NCBI RefSeq assembly: GCF_019352175.1
Contig: NZ_JACBYI010000001.1
Location: 310,001 to 374,000 of the forward strand
Direction: 5' to 3'
DNA: 64,000 nt
Source of the DNA: Paenibacillus sp. S150
GTDB lineage: Bacteria; Bacillota; Bacilli; Paenibacillales; Paenibacillaceae
Shown: in pieces, positions 9,722 through 19,411 of the stretch
How the letters are laid out: every line of letters starts with the position of its first letter
Position numbering within the stretch: the first letter of the stretch is position 1
Notes under the pieces: model-generated
The model's input: only the letters and a program-made list of their open reading frames with translations
Database searches by the model: none
Told to the model about the DNA's origin: nothing
Position numbers and translations under genes: made by a program

Positions 9722-10290
9722 AGCACTTGTGATTAACCTGATAATTTGCATATCATATTCGGCAAGATCTGTCATACCATCTGGCACGGAGTATCATCAT
9801 GTTGATAAAGGAATGTCGCTTTAGTCACGCTGCTCATTGTGTTTGAGCACAACAGGTAATCCCGGCTATCTTTGGTCCGGAGCGTTGCTCACCGGCACCA
9901 AATTTGTTGACGGAAGCGCCGGCATCTCGTGATAGAAACGATCTCCGTAGACATCTTCCATTTCTGCGCCTTCCGTATAAATCAGACCGCAGAGCATTCT
10001 CCACTCTTATCCCGGCTATAAGCGTTCAAACTCTTCATCCCTATTACAATCGACTTATTCCGCATACTTTTCCCCAGGCAGAAACCGATTCCTTCCACAT
10101 GATGCTTATCCATCATTTCATCAAGCCAGCCGAAATCACAGCTTTCCTTATCGGACTGATTTTGCCCATCCGGATTTACTAAGCATTGCCACGTCGATGC
10201 CCGTAAGCTTGAATACGCAAATCCTCGTCCTAGACAGCCTTCTCCCATTGCTCTGGGAAGTCCCCTCCGTACCATATTTTTGGTTCACTA
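9722..10290 (-). pseudogene. Remnant of a GH42 beta-galactosidase
   Basis: Two segments match the intact gene at 28767-30821. The part near 9725-9990 matches its C-terminal end (LAEYDMQIIRL versus LAEYDVQIIKL). The part near 10000-10290 matches its N-terminal end (CDFGWLDEMMDKHHVEGIGF versus YDFGWLDEVMDKLDADGVGV). About 1.4 kb between them, including both catalytic glutamates, is deleted and the frame is broken. It is divergent from a decayed AraC gene, as in the intact pair at 28.8-31.8 kb. Confidence 0.88.
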
Positions 10291-10420
10291 GCATGAATCA
10301 TACTTGGTATACCTCTCCACATACGATAAAACTGACGTATCCAATTCTATTGTAAGACTCGTATTTTCATGTTCCTATATGAAATTAGAGATTTAACGTA
10401 TAAAAATATGGAGGTTTTCT

Positions 10421-11095
10421 ATGAACCGTAGTATCGCCCCCTCCTTTCCCACGAAATTGCTGCCTCTGCAGCTGGAAACCACTGGTATACTATCGGTTCA
10501 GGGTACATGCGACAGTCAAAACGGCTATCACTATTTTAAATGGCTCCAGACACTGGAAGGGAGAGGCGAATTTTCGGTGAACGATCAAACCAGAAGAATG
10601 TCAGAGCGGTCAGGCGTCCTTCATGCACCCGGCATGCCTCATTGTATGAAGCAGGAAAGGCCACTGACAGAAGGGTTATATTACGATTTACGGTTACATG
10701 GTATCAGGCATCGTGTGGTCGTTCAGACTGGAGCAAAGCAATATTTTCATGGGGAAGAAAGAAGCAACGATCGGATTGCTGATCAGTTAAAAGAGTTGCT
10801 TACCCTCACAGAATACGGAAGCGATTTTAGGCTGGCAGTCCTACGGGATTATATCAATTCATCACCTTACTCAAGGTCAACACTTAATTCAGGCTGCAGA
10901 TATGGCGTCACAGCTTGGCATCAGCATACGCTAACAAAGCCAAAATAAGCGTATGCTGTCCGGGAAGACATCATACGTTTATTGGGTTCTGCTACGGATG
11001 CGCAAAGCGAAGTAGGCTTAATTCACAGCCTGACTGGACCTTTCTCCACATTGGCGAGGCGATCGGACTCCGGGGCGAAACAATTTCACTCCTAA
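10421..11095 (+). pseudogene. Decayed AraC-family regulator, paralogue of the gene at 30939
   Basis: The start is preserved, with the same leader ATAAAAATATGGAGG and the same opening (LLPLQLET, WLQTLEG, LAPGMPH-like) as the intact regulator at 30939-31766. The frame runs 175 codons, then breaks. Downstream fragments still match the DNA-binding domain (PDWTFLHIGEAIG near 11030-11070 versus PDWTIRRIGEAVG). The HTH region is frameshifted and truncated, so no functional regulator is expected. A 175-residue N-terminal cupin fragment could still be made. Confidence 0.85.
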
Positions 11096-11201
11096 AAAGA
11101 AGGCCAGAGGCCGAACGGCAGATGATTTACCGTATCCTTTATGGTATTTCCTACTTTTACACCGCTATATGCCGATTCCCTTTACAAAATCCTTGCAGGA
11201 C

Positions 11202-12566
11202 TTATTTCAGTTTTATTTGCTGCTTACGGTATTGCTGCGGTGTAACGCCATATCGCTCCTTAAAAAGCTTGATGAAATATTGGGACTTTTTATAGCCAAC
11301 CATGTGAGAAATATCTACCACATGGAGATTGGACTCGATTAATAGCTTGGAGGCTCGCTCCAGCCGTTTGAACAATATATAGCTTGAAAGGTTCTCTCCT
11401 GTCTCCTGCTTATAGAACTTGGAGAGGTATACAGGGTGTAGATGGACGATTCTCCCCAAATCCTCAAGGCTGAGAGCTTCGTCAATATGGCTCACGATAT
11501 ACTTCCGAACGTTGTCGATAATATCCTCATTGGATAAATCAGCTTCCTTCCCAAGCCGCGAAATGGTTAAGATGACATATTCATAAGCCTCGCACGGATC
11601 TTCCAGCCGATGAATGATCCACTCGAGAACTTCCTCGGCTCGCAGGTTGTCATTGGTAAGATATAGATAATGGATTACCTCCAGAAGATAAATGACCCTC
11701 TGCTTCCTGTTCATTAGTTTAGGGAACTCTTTCTGGATTCTTTGACCTGAGCACTCCCATTTCCGCGATTCCAGCTTTGAGAATTCCTCCTTGTTCCGTA
11801 GTAGGCTGAAATCATTGGGCCCGACCTCTTCCTGATAGAAAAACTGATAGAACGAATAACGGACTGAATCTTTGAGATTGAACTGAAACGCCTCTGATAA
11901 GGTTATCGAGGGGATAACCGCCTTCAATTTCTGAGTTTCTGATTCAGGAACTATCCCTGCCAAAGAAGGTGGGGCAGCCCAAATGTACGCATTAAACCCT
12001 TCTAGAGTTTCTCTGAGCTTCCCTTCCTCAATCCTGTCCGCCGGAGATAGCCGGAAGAAGCACATAGGATTTTGTTCAAAGCCATTATATATGGGTTTAA
12101 ACTCCTGTATCAGAGACTCATTTTCGCTTAGGGCTGCCAACAGATATCCAAGACTGTCATACGGTTCCCAGGCAGTATCGCCTTCAGGCTGACTCTCCTC
12201 GATCACTTTGGTAACATCTCGTATAACCTTTTCCATATCGTCTTTATCCACTGGCTTTAACAAGTAATCGAATGCTCCTAGACGGATTGCCTTTTGCGCA
12301 TACTCAAATTCAGAATAGCCCGACAAAAAAATCACCTTGGTCTTAAGCTTCAGTTCACCTACATACTCAAGCAGATCAATCCCCGATACCTCAGGCATAC
12401 GAATATCAGTAATTAGAATATCAGCGGAGGACTCTTTCAGCATCCGCTTGGCTTCAATGGAATTGGTCGTGGTCTCCACCTGATTCACTCCGAATTCCTT
12501 CCAATCCAGCAAGTGCTTTAGATATTCCACGATGTAATATCCATCATCCACAATCAATACTTTCAC
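11202..12566 (-). CDS. YesN-type response regulator with AraC DNA-binding domain
   Basis: 454 residues from a GTG at 12566, one base after the stop of the kinase gene and preceded by AAGGGG; a longer reading to 12629 would overlap the kinase. Residues 1-120 are a receiver domain (VLIVDDGYYIVEYL, phosphoacceptor Asp in ILITDIRMPEVSG, Lys in LLKPVDKDD). The middle is a variable linker of the YesN family. The last 100 residues are an AraC HTH pair ending GVTPQQYRK. It is the partner of the YesM kinase 12568-14268 and very likely controls the divergent ABC importer at 14.4-18.1 kb in response to an external sugar. Confidence 0.9.
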   Translation of the reverse strand: MKVLIVDDGYYIVEYLKHLLDWKEFGVNQVETTTNSIEAKRMLKESSADILITDIRMPEVSGIDLLEYVGELKLKTKVIFLSGYSEFEYAQKAIRLGAFDYLLKPVDKDDMEKVIRDVTKVIEESQPEGDTAWEPYDSLGYLLAALSENESLIQEFKPIYNGFEQNPMCFFRLSPADRIEEGKLRETLEGFNAYIWAAPPSLAGIVPESETQKLKAVIPSITLSEAFQFNLKDSVRYSFYQFFYQEEVGPNDFSLLRNKEEFSKLESRKWECSGQRIQKEFPKLMNRKQRVIYLLEVIHYLYLTNDNLRAEEVLEWIIHRLEDPCEAYEYVILTISRLGKEADLSNEDIIDNVRKYIVSHIDEALSLEDLGRIVHLHPVYLSKFYKQETGENLSSYILFKRLERASKLLIESNLHVVDISHMVGYKKSQYFIKLFKERYGVTPQQYRKQQIKLK

Positions 12567-12567
12567 A

Positions 12568-14268
12568 CTAATCCCCTTCTTCCAATTGAAAGTCGATGTG
12601 CAGGCTAACTGAGAGTCCTCCCCATTCATTGGGGAAAAAATTCAAGCCGCTATTTTTTCCATACGAATTCTTGAGACGCCTGTTAATGTTCCATAGCCCT
12701 ATGCCTTGCTTTCCTAACGGCACCTGCTCTTTTTCAACATGGTTCAAGAGCTGCGACAATTCTTCTGCCGAGGGTACCTTTCCGTCATTGGAAACCGTGA
12801 TTTTAACACCTCCGCCTAGTTCTTCAACTGCGATAAATACACGGTGTGCCCCCTGGTGTTCTTCAATGCCGTGCTGAATCGCATTCTCGACGATGGGTTG
12901 AATCATCAAAGGCATAATCCGCCTTAGCCCGATATTTGGCGGCAGTTCGATTCGGTAATCAATTTGTTTGCATAGAGCCATTATGCTCAAATAATGATCC
13001 GACAGCTCTAGTTCGGAAGCGATAGTTACATGACGAGAGTCAAGCTTGGTCATATAACGGTAATATTCAGCCAAATGCTTGCTCATCTGCATGACTGCAT
13101 CCGGTGAAGTCTTGGCCATGGACATAATAAAGAATAGGCTGTTATACAAGAAATGCGGGTTGATTTGCGCTTGAAGCTGCTTCAGTTCAGCATTCTGGCG
13201 AAGCTCCGTCTCTGTTGCCAGCGAATCAAACAGGGCCTGAATTTGTTCAACCATGTGATTGAAGCTTTTGAAGAGGCTATCAAATTCGTTGCCTGGATTC
13301 TCCTTGATCCGTGTACCGTATTCACCATGCTCCACCTGATAAAAACGTTTGTGCAGCAAGTATACATTACGGTAAAAGTTACGGTAGAACATTGTGATTA
13401 CGAACAGACCGATGATAAGAATAACCAAAATGCTGATAAAGAATACTTGATGGTTCCGGTTAAGGGGATTCAGAACATCGTTCATGCGCGTGTAGGTAAT
13501 CAAATAGGAATCAATCGATTCGATATATTGAGACAATATTACGTAATTTCCGTCAGCTGCCTTATAACGATATTCCAGTACCTGATCCGGAATAGATGCA
13601 ATCATCCCTTGGGCTGCCCGTACAATGTCAGGATCCACAGTTCGATTTCCAACCAGTAGTGTCTTGTTGAACAAAAAAAAGGCATCCGCATTGTTACTGT
13701 TCAGAGCCTTATCGAGTAACCCTAATAAATAATCTGTTTTTAGCTTTACGCCTACAACAAATTGTATATCCAGAGGAATATTGGGCTGCTTGATATAGGG
13801 ATAGACAGAAAAAAAGTACAAACTTCCGTTTATCGTTTCCCATCCCCTGCGAGTCACCTTTTTGAAAGGTTCGGAGGTTTGACCGCTCATCGTGGAAATG
13901 AATGTTTCATCCGACTTCCAGTAAATTCCTACCATTTCCACAGATTGGCTGGATACCAGCGTATTATGGATCATTGCCCCTATATCATTCTTCTTCATTT
14001 GGGAATCATAGGTGCCTAAAACCTGCTTTTGACTCTCATAATAGCGAACGGAGCTGTCTGTCGTGTACTGAATCGCATACGTCCGGGCTTCGGAAAGTAC
14101 GCCTTCCAACATACTGTTCGTATAAATCACCTGATTCTTGGAAGACTGGATGAGGCTCTGCTTCAGAGTATTAGCACTTAGAGTTTCCATTACATAAAAC
14201 AAAATCAATGTAAGCGTTAGAAAAAACACAAAAAAATAAATAAAGCGCTTCATATTTATTTTTTTCAG
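12568..14268 (-). CDS. YesM-type sensor histidine kinase
   Basis: Two membrane segments (about residues 7-27 and 275-295) flank an extracellular sensing region of about 250 residues, followed by HAMP, a His_kinase domain with INPHFLYNSLFFI carrying the phosphorylated His, and an HATPase domain (VENAIQHGIEEHQG, GIGLWNINRRL). The only good ribosome binding site (AAAAAGGAGG) lies eight bases before an in-frame CTG at 14268; the nearest ATG (14253) is 23 bases away and the ATG at 14304 has no Shine-Dalgarno. A CTG start is therefore proposed but not certain. It is co-transcribed with the response regulator 11202-12566 and divergent from the ABC importer. Confidence 0.88.
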   Translation of the reverse strand: MKKINMKRFIYFFVFFLTLTLILFYVMETLSANTLKQSLIQSSKNQVIYTNSMLEGVLSEARTYAIQYTTDSSVRYYESQKQVLGTYDSQMKKNDIGAMIHNTLVSSQSVEMVGIYWKSDETFISTMSGQTSEPFKKVTRRGWETINGSLYFFSVYPYIKQPNIPLDIQFVVGVKLKTDYLLGLLDKALNSNNADAFFLFNKTLLVGNRTVDPDIVRAAQGMIASIPDQVLEYRYKAADGNYVILSQYIESIDSYLITYTRMNDVLNPLNRNHQVFFISILVILIIGLFVITMFYRNFYRNVYLLHKRFYQVEHGEYGTRIKENPGNEFDSLFKSFNHMVEQIQALFDSLATETELRQNAELKQLQAQINPHFLYNSLFFIMSMAKTSPDAVMQMSKHLAEYYRYMTKLDSRHVTIASELELSDHYLSIMALCKQIDYRIELPPNIGLRRIMPLMIQPIVENAIQHGIEEHQGAHRVFIAVEELGGGVKITVSNDGKVPSAEELSQLLNHVEKEQVPLGKQGIGLWNINRRLKNSYGKNSGLNFFPNEWGGLSVSLHIDFQLEEGD

Positions 14269-14419
14269 AGCAAAGTCCTCCTTTTTACCGCTATGGTTGA
14301 CCATCTTACAATGATAACGCAACCTTCATTAAAGAAAAAGAGAAGCTCTTGTTTAATAAAGTCCTTTTGTTAACATAGTTAAGATCGTGGCTATGATATT
14401 TATTTTCTGGCATTTCGCG

Positions 14420-14434
14420 ATGTAAGCGCTTTTG
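14420..14434 (+). promoter_or_regulatory. Candidate cre (CcpA) site before the first importer
   Basis: ATGTAAGCGCTTTTG matches the CcpA consensus WTGNAANCGNWNNCW at 13 of 15 positions and contains the palindromic core TGTAAGCGCT. It lies about 50 bp before the permease start and between the divergent kinase and importer promoters. Confidence 0.5.
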
Positions 14435-14481
14435 TTAGTCTTAATATGCAGCACAGAGGAGAAGAATATGAAAAGGGGGTA

Positions 14482-15456
14482 ATGACCATCTCTGAGGTAT
14501 TTAAAACAAAGCTTAATCGAGACAAACCGGAAAGACTTCAAAAAGCCGGAAAGAATCCGTGGAAAAAAGAAATCAAAAAAAATTGGCCTTTATATGTACT
14601 GTGTATGTCGGCCTTGATCTTCGTCTTGATTTTCTCCTATGGTCCTATGGTCGGATTAGTCATGGCGTTTCAAAACTATAAGCCGTGGCTTGGAATCACA
14701 GGGTCAGAGTGGATTGGTCTGGACAATTTCGCAATGATTTTTCAATATGAAGAATCGACACAGGCCATTATCAACACGCTTATTATCGCTATCTTCAAGA
14801 TTGTCGTAGGAATCATTGTTCCAATTATTATGGCAATTCTTCTGAGCGAAATTCGCAGCGTGGGAATAAAGAAGAGCATTCAGACGCTGGTCTACCTGCC
14901 GCACTTCCTGTCGTGGGTCACGGTAGCTGGAATAATGATTGATATTCTGGGTCTTGACGGCGGCGTTAACCATTTTATTACCAGCTTATTTGGAACAGAG
15001 CCGATTTTTTTCTTGGGTGATCCCGCTTATTTTCGACCAACTGTAATTATTAGCGATCTTTGGAAGAACTTCGGCTTTGGCATGATCGTTTATTTGGCAA
15101 CGATTACAGGCATAGACCCCTCTTATTATGAAGCGGCAGAGATCGATGGAGCAACACGCAGACAACAGATCCGCCATGTAACACTGCCAAGCATGTTGCC
15201 GATGATTATCGTGATCTCGACACTGAGTTTAGGGAGCATTCTTGATGCTGGCTTTGACCAGATTTTCAATCTCTATAATCCACTCGTGTACAGTACCGGT
15301 GACATTATTGACACTTATGTATACCGATCCTCTCTGCTTAACGGTCAGTACGGATTCGGTACCGCTGTTGGATTATTCAAATCCGGTATTAGCTTTATTC
15401 TGATAGTTGTTTCCTATAGAATCGCTTACAAGCTAGCGAATTATAAAATCTTTTAG
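14482..15456 (+). CDS. Carbohydrate ABC transporter permease (LplB type)
   Basis: About 324 residues with six predicted membrane helices beginning at WPLYVLCMSALIFVLIFSYG. The cytoplasmic EAA loop (YEAAEIDGATRRQQIRHVTL) contacts the ATPase. It heads a three-gene operon (this permease, 15471 permease, 16383 binding protein). No ATPase is encoded here, which is usual because such importers share an MsmX-type ATPase encoded elsewhere. The start is uncertain: ATG at 14482 has a G-rich Shine-Dalgarno placed close, and another in-frame ATG lies at 14446. Likely imports oligosaccharides released by the lyase and glycosidases; the substrate is not known. Confidence 0.9.
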   Translation: MTISEVFKTKLNRDKPERLQKAGKNPWKKEIKKNWPLYVLCMSALIFVLIFSYGPMVGLVMAFQNYKPWLGITGSEWIGLDNFAMIFQYEESTQAIINTLIIAIFKIVVGIIVPIIMAILLSEIRSVGIKKSIQTLVYLPHFLSWVTVAGIMIDILGLDGGVNHFITSLFGTEPIFFLGDPAYFRPTVIISDLWKNFGFGMIVYLATITGIDPSYYEAAEIDGATRRQQIRHVTLPSMLPMIIVISTLSLGSILDAGFDQIFNLYNPLVYSTGDIIDTYVYRSSLLNGQYGFGTAVGLFKSGISFILIVVSYRIAYKLANYKIF

Positions 15457-15470
15457 AAAGGAGACTAAGC

Positions 15471-16340
15471 ATGTATCACAAGTCGAAGGGATATAAAATC
15501 TTCTCCATTTTCAATCACATTCTGCTTATACTGGTTGCGCTGTCCTGCTTGCTTCCTTTGTTGCATTTACTAGCCCAATCCTTCAGCAGCAAGGCGGCTG
15601 TCAATGGTAACCTAGTCTCCTTCTGGCCGGTGCAGTTTACAACTGATGCCTATGAAAAAACATTCAAGAACACGAATTTCACCGGCTCCATGTTGATTTC
15701 CGTAGTGCGTACTACCCTCGGAACGCTGATCAGCATGTTCATAATTACAACTGCCGGATATGCGATGTCCAAAGAATTCCGTGGGCGCAATACCCTAATG
15801 TGGATCTTCGTATTCACTATGCTGTTCTCCGGCGGACTGATTCCCTCTTACATTCTGGTGACTAGTCTTGGTTTGAAAGACACGATTTGGGCGCTGGTGC
15901 TGCCAGGCGCTTTTGGAGCATACAACCTAATCCTGATTATGAACTTCTTCAAGACAATCCCGAAAGCACTGGAAGAAGCAGCTTTTATCGACGGAGCTTC
16001 ATTCTTCGGCATTTTCGTCAAAATTTACCTACCTCTGTCTCTCCCGGGATTGGCTACAGTCGGACTGTTCATCATGGTAGGACACTGGAATTCCTGGTTT
16101 GACGGGATTTTGTACATGTCCAATACTACCAACTACCCTCTCGCCTCGTTCCTACAGACGGTTGTCGTCCAAAGCTCGGCGCAGAGTATGGCGCTCAGCG
16201 TATCGGAAGCGGCCTCCATGTCGGAACAAAGCATCAAGGCAGCGCAAATCTTTATCAGCACCTTGCCGATTATTCTCGTCTATCCTTTCCTTCAGCGCTT
16301 TTTTGTAAAGGGAATCGTCTTAGGTGCGGTAAAGGAATAA
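15471..16340 (+). CDS. Carbohydrate ABC transporter permease (YtcP/MalG type)
   Basis: 289 residues, ATG preceded by AAAGGAG, 14 bp after the first permease. Six membrane helices; the EAA motif is ALEEAAFIDGASFFGIFVKI near residue 175, and the typical ending FLQRFFVKGIVLGAVKE is present. It forms the transmembrane heterodimer with the preceding permease. A paralogue with the same architecture is encoded at 23158-24039. Confidence 0.92.
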   Translation: MYHKSKGYKIFSIFNHILLILVALSCLLPLLHLLAQSFSSKAAVNGNLVSFWPVQFTTDAYEKTFKNTNFTGSMLISVVRTTLGTLISMFIITTAGYAMSKEFRGRNTLMWIFVFTMLFSGGLIPSYILVTSLGLKDTIWALVLPGAFGAYNLILIMNFFKTIPKALEEAAFIDGASFFGIFVKIYLPLSLPGLATVGLFIMVGHWNSWFDGILYMSNTTNYPLASFLQTVVVQSSAQSMALSVSEAASMSEQSIKAAQIFISTLPIILVYPFLQRFFVKGIVLGAVKE

Positions 16341-16382
16341 AATTGCGGTAACACAAAGAACAAATATAAAGGAGCTAAATTA

Positions 16383-18065
16383 ATGAAAACAAAAAAAACC
16401 TTTGCTATCGCTGCCTCCACATTACTGATAGCCGGCTTGCTTGCTGGCTGTGTATCGAAGGACAAAGGATCTAGCGCCACAACAGAATCGACGCTCAAAG
16501 ACGGGAAATATGACCCGACAATAACCATTACAACTGCTAAACAGCAAGATGAGAATGCTGGTAAGTATATCAATGGCGAAAGTCTAAACGACAATGTGAT
16601 GACCCGCTGGGGTGTGGACAACCTGGGCATCAAAATTGAGACCACTCTGCTCGGCGGCGACGCCTCAAATTACAATACCAAGCTTCGGCTTGCACTTACC
16701 GGTTCTGAAAAGCTCCCTGATATTGTTCCCGTATATGATACTTCGCTCGCTAGTGACCTCATCCAGTCTGGACAGGTGAAGGAGATCACTGAGGATATAA
16801 AAAATTATATGCCGGATCGATTAAAAGAAATTTACAAGCAGTATCCAACAACATTCAATCCGGTCGTTCAGGACGGTAAAGTGTACGGCTTAGCTATGTC
16901 ACCCAATCTGTCCGAAGGTGAAGTAATACTCATTCGCCAGGATTGGCTTGACAAGCTGAATCTGAAAGCGCCTACAACAATTGATGAATTTGAAACAGTC
17001 ATCGCCGCCTTTACAGACGATGACCCCGATGGCAACGGCAAGAAGGATACTTACGGATTCGATTTCTCCGGCAAAGATTCATACAATACCGGTTGGGTCA
17101 GTGATTCCGTGATGATCTTCAGCGCCTATACAGGTAAGAATCTTCCCGGGCAGTGGTACAACGACAATGGTAAGCTCACCTACGGATCAGTGGCTGATGG
17201 CAACAAGGAAGCACTCGCCAAGCTCCGTGATTGGTACTCCAAAGGCTATCTTAACATGGAATTGGCTACCCAAGGGGCCTGGGATGCAATTGCAGATTTC
17301 ACGGAAGGGAAAGCCGGAATTATCATTGGCCGTCCCTGGCTGTATGACAGCGTGAAGGATGTCGAGAAAAATATTTCGGGTGCCAAAATCGCTGTCTATT
17401 CGACGATCAAAGGTGTGAAGGAAGAGAAAACTTATCAGTCAGGCCAACTCAATGACGGCGTCTTTATGTTCAACAAAGATTTCAACAATATAGAAGCGTT
17501 CTTCTTGTATTATGATAAGCTTTATGATGCTGCATTCGGAACCGGTGACTTCAAATACGGTTATGCCCAGGGCTATGACTATGATATTGTGGATGGTGAA
17601 GTTACTTATGATTTCGCCAAGTTTAACAAACCATTGGAGGCGCTGCAAGCTCTCGGCAAGATGACGTTCACAAAGAATACACCAACCGTCGACGGACCAG
17701 GAAAATCCTTCTACGACCTGGCAAATGGTGCTGCTCTGGACACTGGTGTCTTGATCAAGTCTGCCGGGATCTCCCAAACGACTCAAGATGGCTATGTCAT
17801 CTCCTATGAGGACCGGGATGTGCTACTGCCTACTGCTTTCAACGGTTCACCGACCAAGACGATGCAGTCATCCTGGGAGCAGCTTACCACCATGGAGAAA
17901 GAAACTTTTACCAAAATAATTTACAGTAAAGAGCCACTTGAAGCCTATGATGAATTTGTGAAGCAATGGTACGAAAAAGGCGGAACACAAATTACAGAAG
18001 AAGTAAACGACTGGTTTAAGAAAGCGAACGAAGTCGACGTGATGTCTGCTATGAATTTAAAATAG
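16383..18065 (+). CDS. Extracellular sugar-binding lipoprotein of the first importer
   Basis: 560 residues. A lipoprotein signal peptide ends in the lipobox LLAGC (Cys near residue 23), followed by a Ser/Thr-rich linker. The rest is a family 1 solute-binding protein of the LipO/YtcQ size class, with GEVILIRQDWLDKLNLKAPT and DTYGFDFSG. It captures the oligosaccharide outside the membrane and delivers it to the two permeases encoded just upstream. It ends the operon; a strong hairpin follows at 18145-18184. Confidence 0.92.
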   Translation: MKTKKTFAIAASTLLIAGLLAGCVSKDKGSSATTESTLKDGKYDPTITITTAKQQDENAGKYINGESLNDNVMTRWGVDNLGIKIETTLLGGDASNYNTKLRLALTGSEKLPDIVPVYDTSLASDLIQSGQVKEITEDIKNYMPDRLKEIYKQYPTTFNPVVQDGKVYGLAMSPNLSEGEVILIRQDWLDKLNLKAPTTIDEFETVIAAFTDDDPDGNGKKDTYGFDFSGKDSYNTGWVSDSVMIFSAYTGKNLPGQWYNDNGKLTYGSVADGNKEALAKLRDWYSKGYLNMELATQGAWDAIADFTEGKAGIIIGRPWLYDSVKDVEKNISGAKIAVYSTIKGVKEEKTYQSGQLNDGVFMFNKDFNNIEAFFLYYDKLYDAAFGTGDFKYGYAQGYDYDIVDGEVTYDFAKFNKPLEALQALGKMTFTKNTPTVDGPGKSFYDLANGAALDTGVLIKSAGISQTTQDGYVISYEDRDVLLPTAFNGSPTKTMQSSWEQLTTMEKETFTKIIYSKEPLEAYDEFVKQWYEKGGTQITEEVNDWFKKANEVDVMSAMNLK

Positions 18066-18144
18066 CCCCTGCCTTCAAACGGGCTAGGAAGTTGTACTAC
18101 ATGCTCTTTGCTCATCCCTATCAGTAGACAGATGAAAAACTATG

Positions 18145-18184
18145 CAAACAGCGCGTGCCTATATTCAATGGCACGCGCTGTTTG
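18145..18184 (+). terminator. Perfect 15-bp hairpin after the first importer operon
   Basis: CAAACAGCGCGTGCC and its exact complement are separated by a 10-nt loop, 80 bp past the binding-protein stop. The following sequence is only mildly T-rich (GTTTGAGTCTT). Region 18185-18404 has no recognisable gene, although a short open plus-strand frame (18189-18380) could be a decayed fragment. Confidence 0.7.
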
Positions 18185-18404
18185 AGTCTTGCCTGAAATC
18201 GGGAATATCAATTTTGGAGCGGCCGATTTCAGCTTGCGGCTTATGGCATCCGGGCTGTTGCCAACCAACAAGAACAGGGACTCGCTTACCGCTAATATGT
18301 CGAAACAAGCTGTTCCAATACCTGATATGGTCGGTGCTTATTATTTTCAACTTAACGATCAGACAATGGTGCTTTTTTAATGTCCAAAGTATTGAAAGTC
18401 AAAT

Positions 18405-19355
18405 CTATATTTGTCCGTCACCACTGAACGCTTCTTTAATTCGCATATATTCTTCATTCGTAACTGGCAGCACCGTTCCGTGCTTGAAGCCATAAGGGAA
18501 GCTGAAGCTCGCCTCGGAAAGTAGAAATTCCCCGCTTTCCAGAGTATCGGAGATAAACGGCACATAACCTTGGCCTTTGCCTTCCACACCATAATAATCA
18601 AGCATGAGGCACCATTTTCCGTCTGGTAGCTGAAACGCGGTCGGAGCTTCATAAAAACCTTGGCGCAGTTTGGCCATTTCTCTATCAAAAACTGCATTTC
18701 TTTTATATTCTCCACCGACAATCCGATCGCCAGTCTCAAGAATAAGTGTGGAGGGATTGGCTTCGCTTTTCAGAAAACGATAGAACATACCATTCTCCTC
18801 ATAAATAGCTGAATCGATAATCCCACTGTCCGCTTTCTGGCACAATAGCTCAGGCTTGCTGTACGTCTTAAAGTCTTTGGTGCGTGAATAATAAATCGCC
18901 TTGTCGCCGTAAGCATTGGATACATGGGATGAAGACCAGTGCAGCACGTAATCCTCCGCTTGTGAATCGTAGATTACATCAGGCGCCCAGAGGCAGCCGA
19001 AATTCTCATCTCCGAGGTGAACCAGCCGCTGCTCCGACCAGTTCACCAGATCCTCCGATTCCCATAAAGAGAGTGCCTTGCTGCCTATTGTCGTAATATT
19101 GCCCCAATCCCCCTCATATTTGCCTTCAAAATGATTAGCCAGGCTGAGGTCGGTAGCGAGTATGATAAATCTTCCTTCACGGGTCCTTACAATCGAATGA
19201 TCGCGGACACCTTTGTCTCCTATATTGCTCTCCAGAACGGGCTTACCATTATTCACTGCTTCCCAGTGAAATCCGTCGGTACTTAGCGCAAAGTAGACCT
19301 GCTCACCGTCGGGCGTCTTTTTTTCCTTGAAATGAACGAATAAATACGCTTCCAT
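18405..19355 (-). CDS. GH43-type beta-propeller glycosidase
   Basis: 316 residues, no signal peptide, ATG at 19355 with AGAAGGG upstream. The fold and motifs match a GH43-type five-bladed propeller: GVRDHSIVRTREGRFIILAT, GCLWAPDVIYD, DSAIYEENGMFYRFLK and FYEAPTAFQLPDGKWCLMLD, the last probably holding the acid Glu. It shares the G-x-RD arrangement with the first domain of the AbfB-linked enzyme at 8348-9673, so it is probably an arabinofuranosidase or related exo-enzyme acting in the cytoplasm. It is followed by the importer terminator on the other strand and preceded by another glycosidase 56 bp upstream, so the two are likely co-transcribed. Confidence 0.85.
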   Translation of the reverse strand: MEAYLFVHFKEKKTPDGEQVYFALSTDGFHWEAVNNGKPVLESNIGDKGVRDHSIVRTREGRFIILATDLSLANHFEGKYEGDWGNITTIGSKALSLWESEDLVNWSEQRLVHLGDENFGCLWAPDVIYDSQAEDYVLHWSSSHVSNAYGDKAIYYSRTKDFKTYSKPELLCQKADSGIIDSAIYEENGMFYRFLKSEANPSTLILETGDRIVGGEYKRNAVFDREMAKLRQGFYEAPTAFQLPDGKWCLMLDYYGVEGKGQGYVPFISDTLESGEFLLSEASFSFPYGFKHGTVLPVTNEEYMRIKEAFSGDGQI

Positions 19356-19411
19356 AGCAGACCCTTCTTTCTATATAAATGTATGGAATAAATAAGGAAA
19401 GCCCCTGCATA

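Noticed and set aside
18189..18380. Short plus-strand frame after the first importer operon
   Set aside because: No ribosome site and no family match; it may be a decayed fragment but cannot be supported as a gene.
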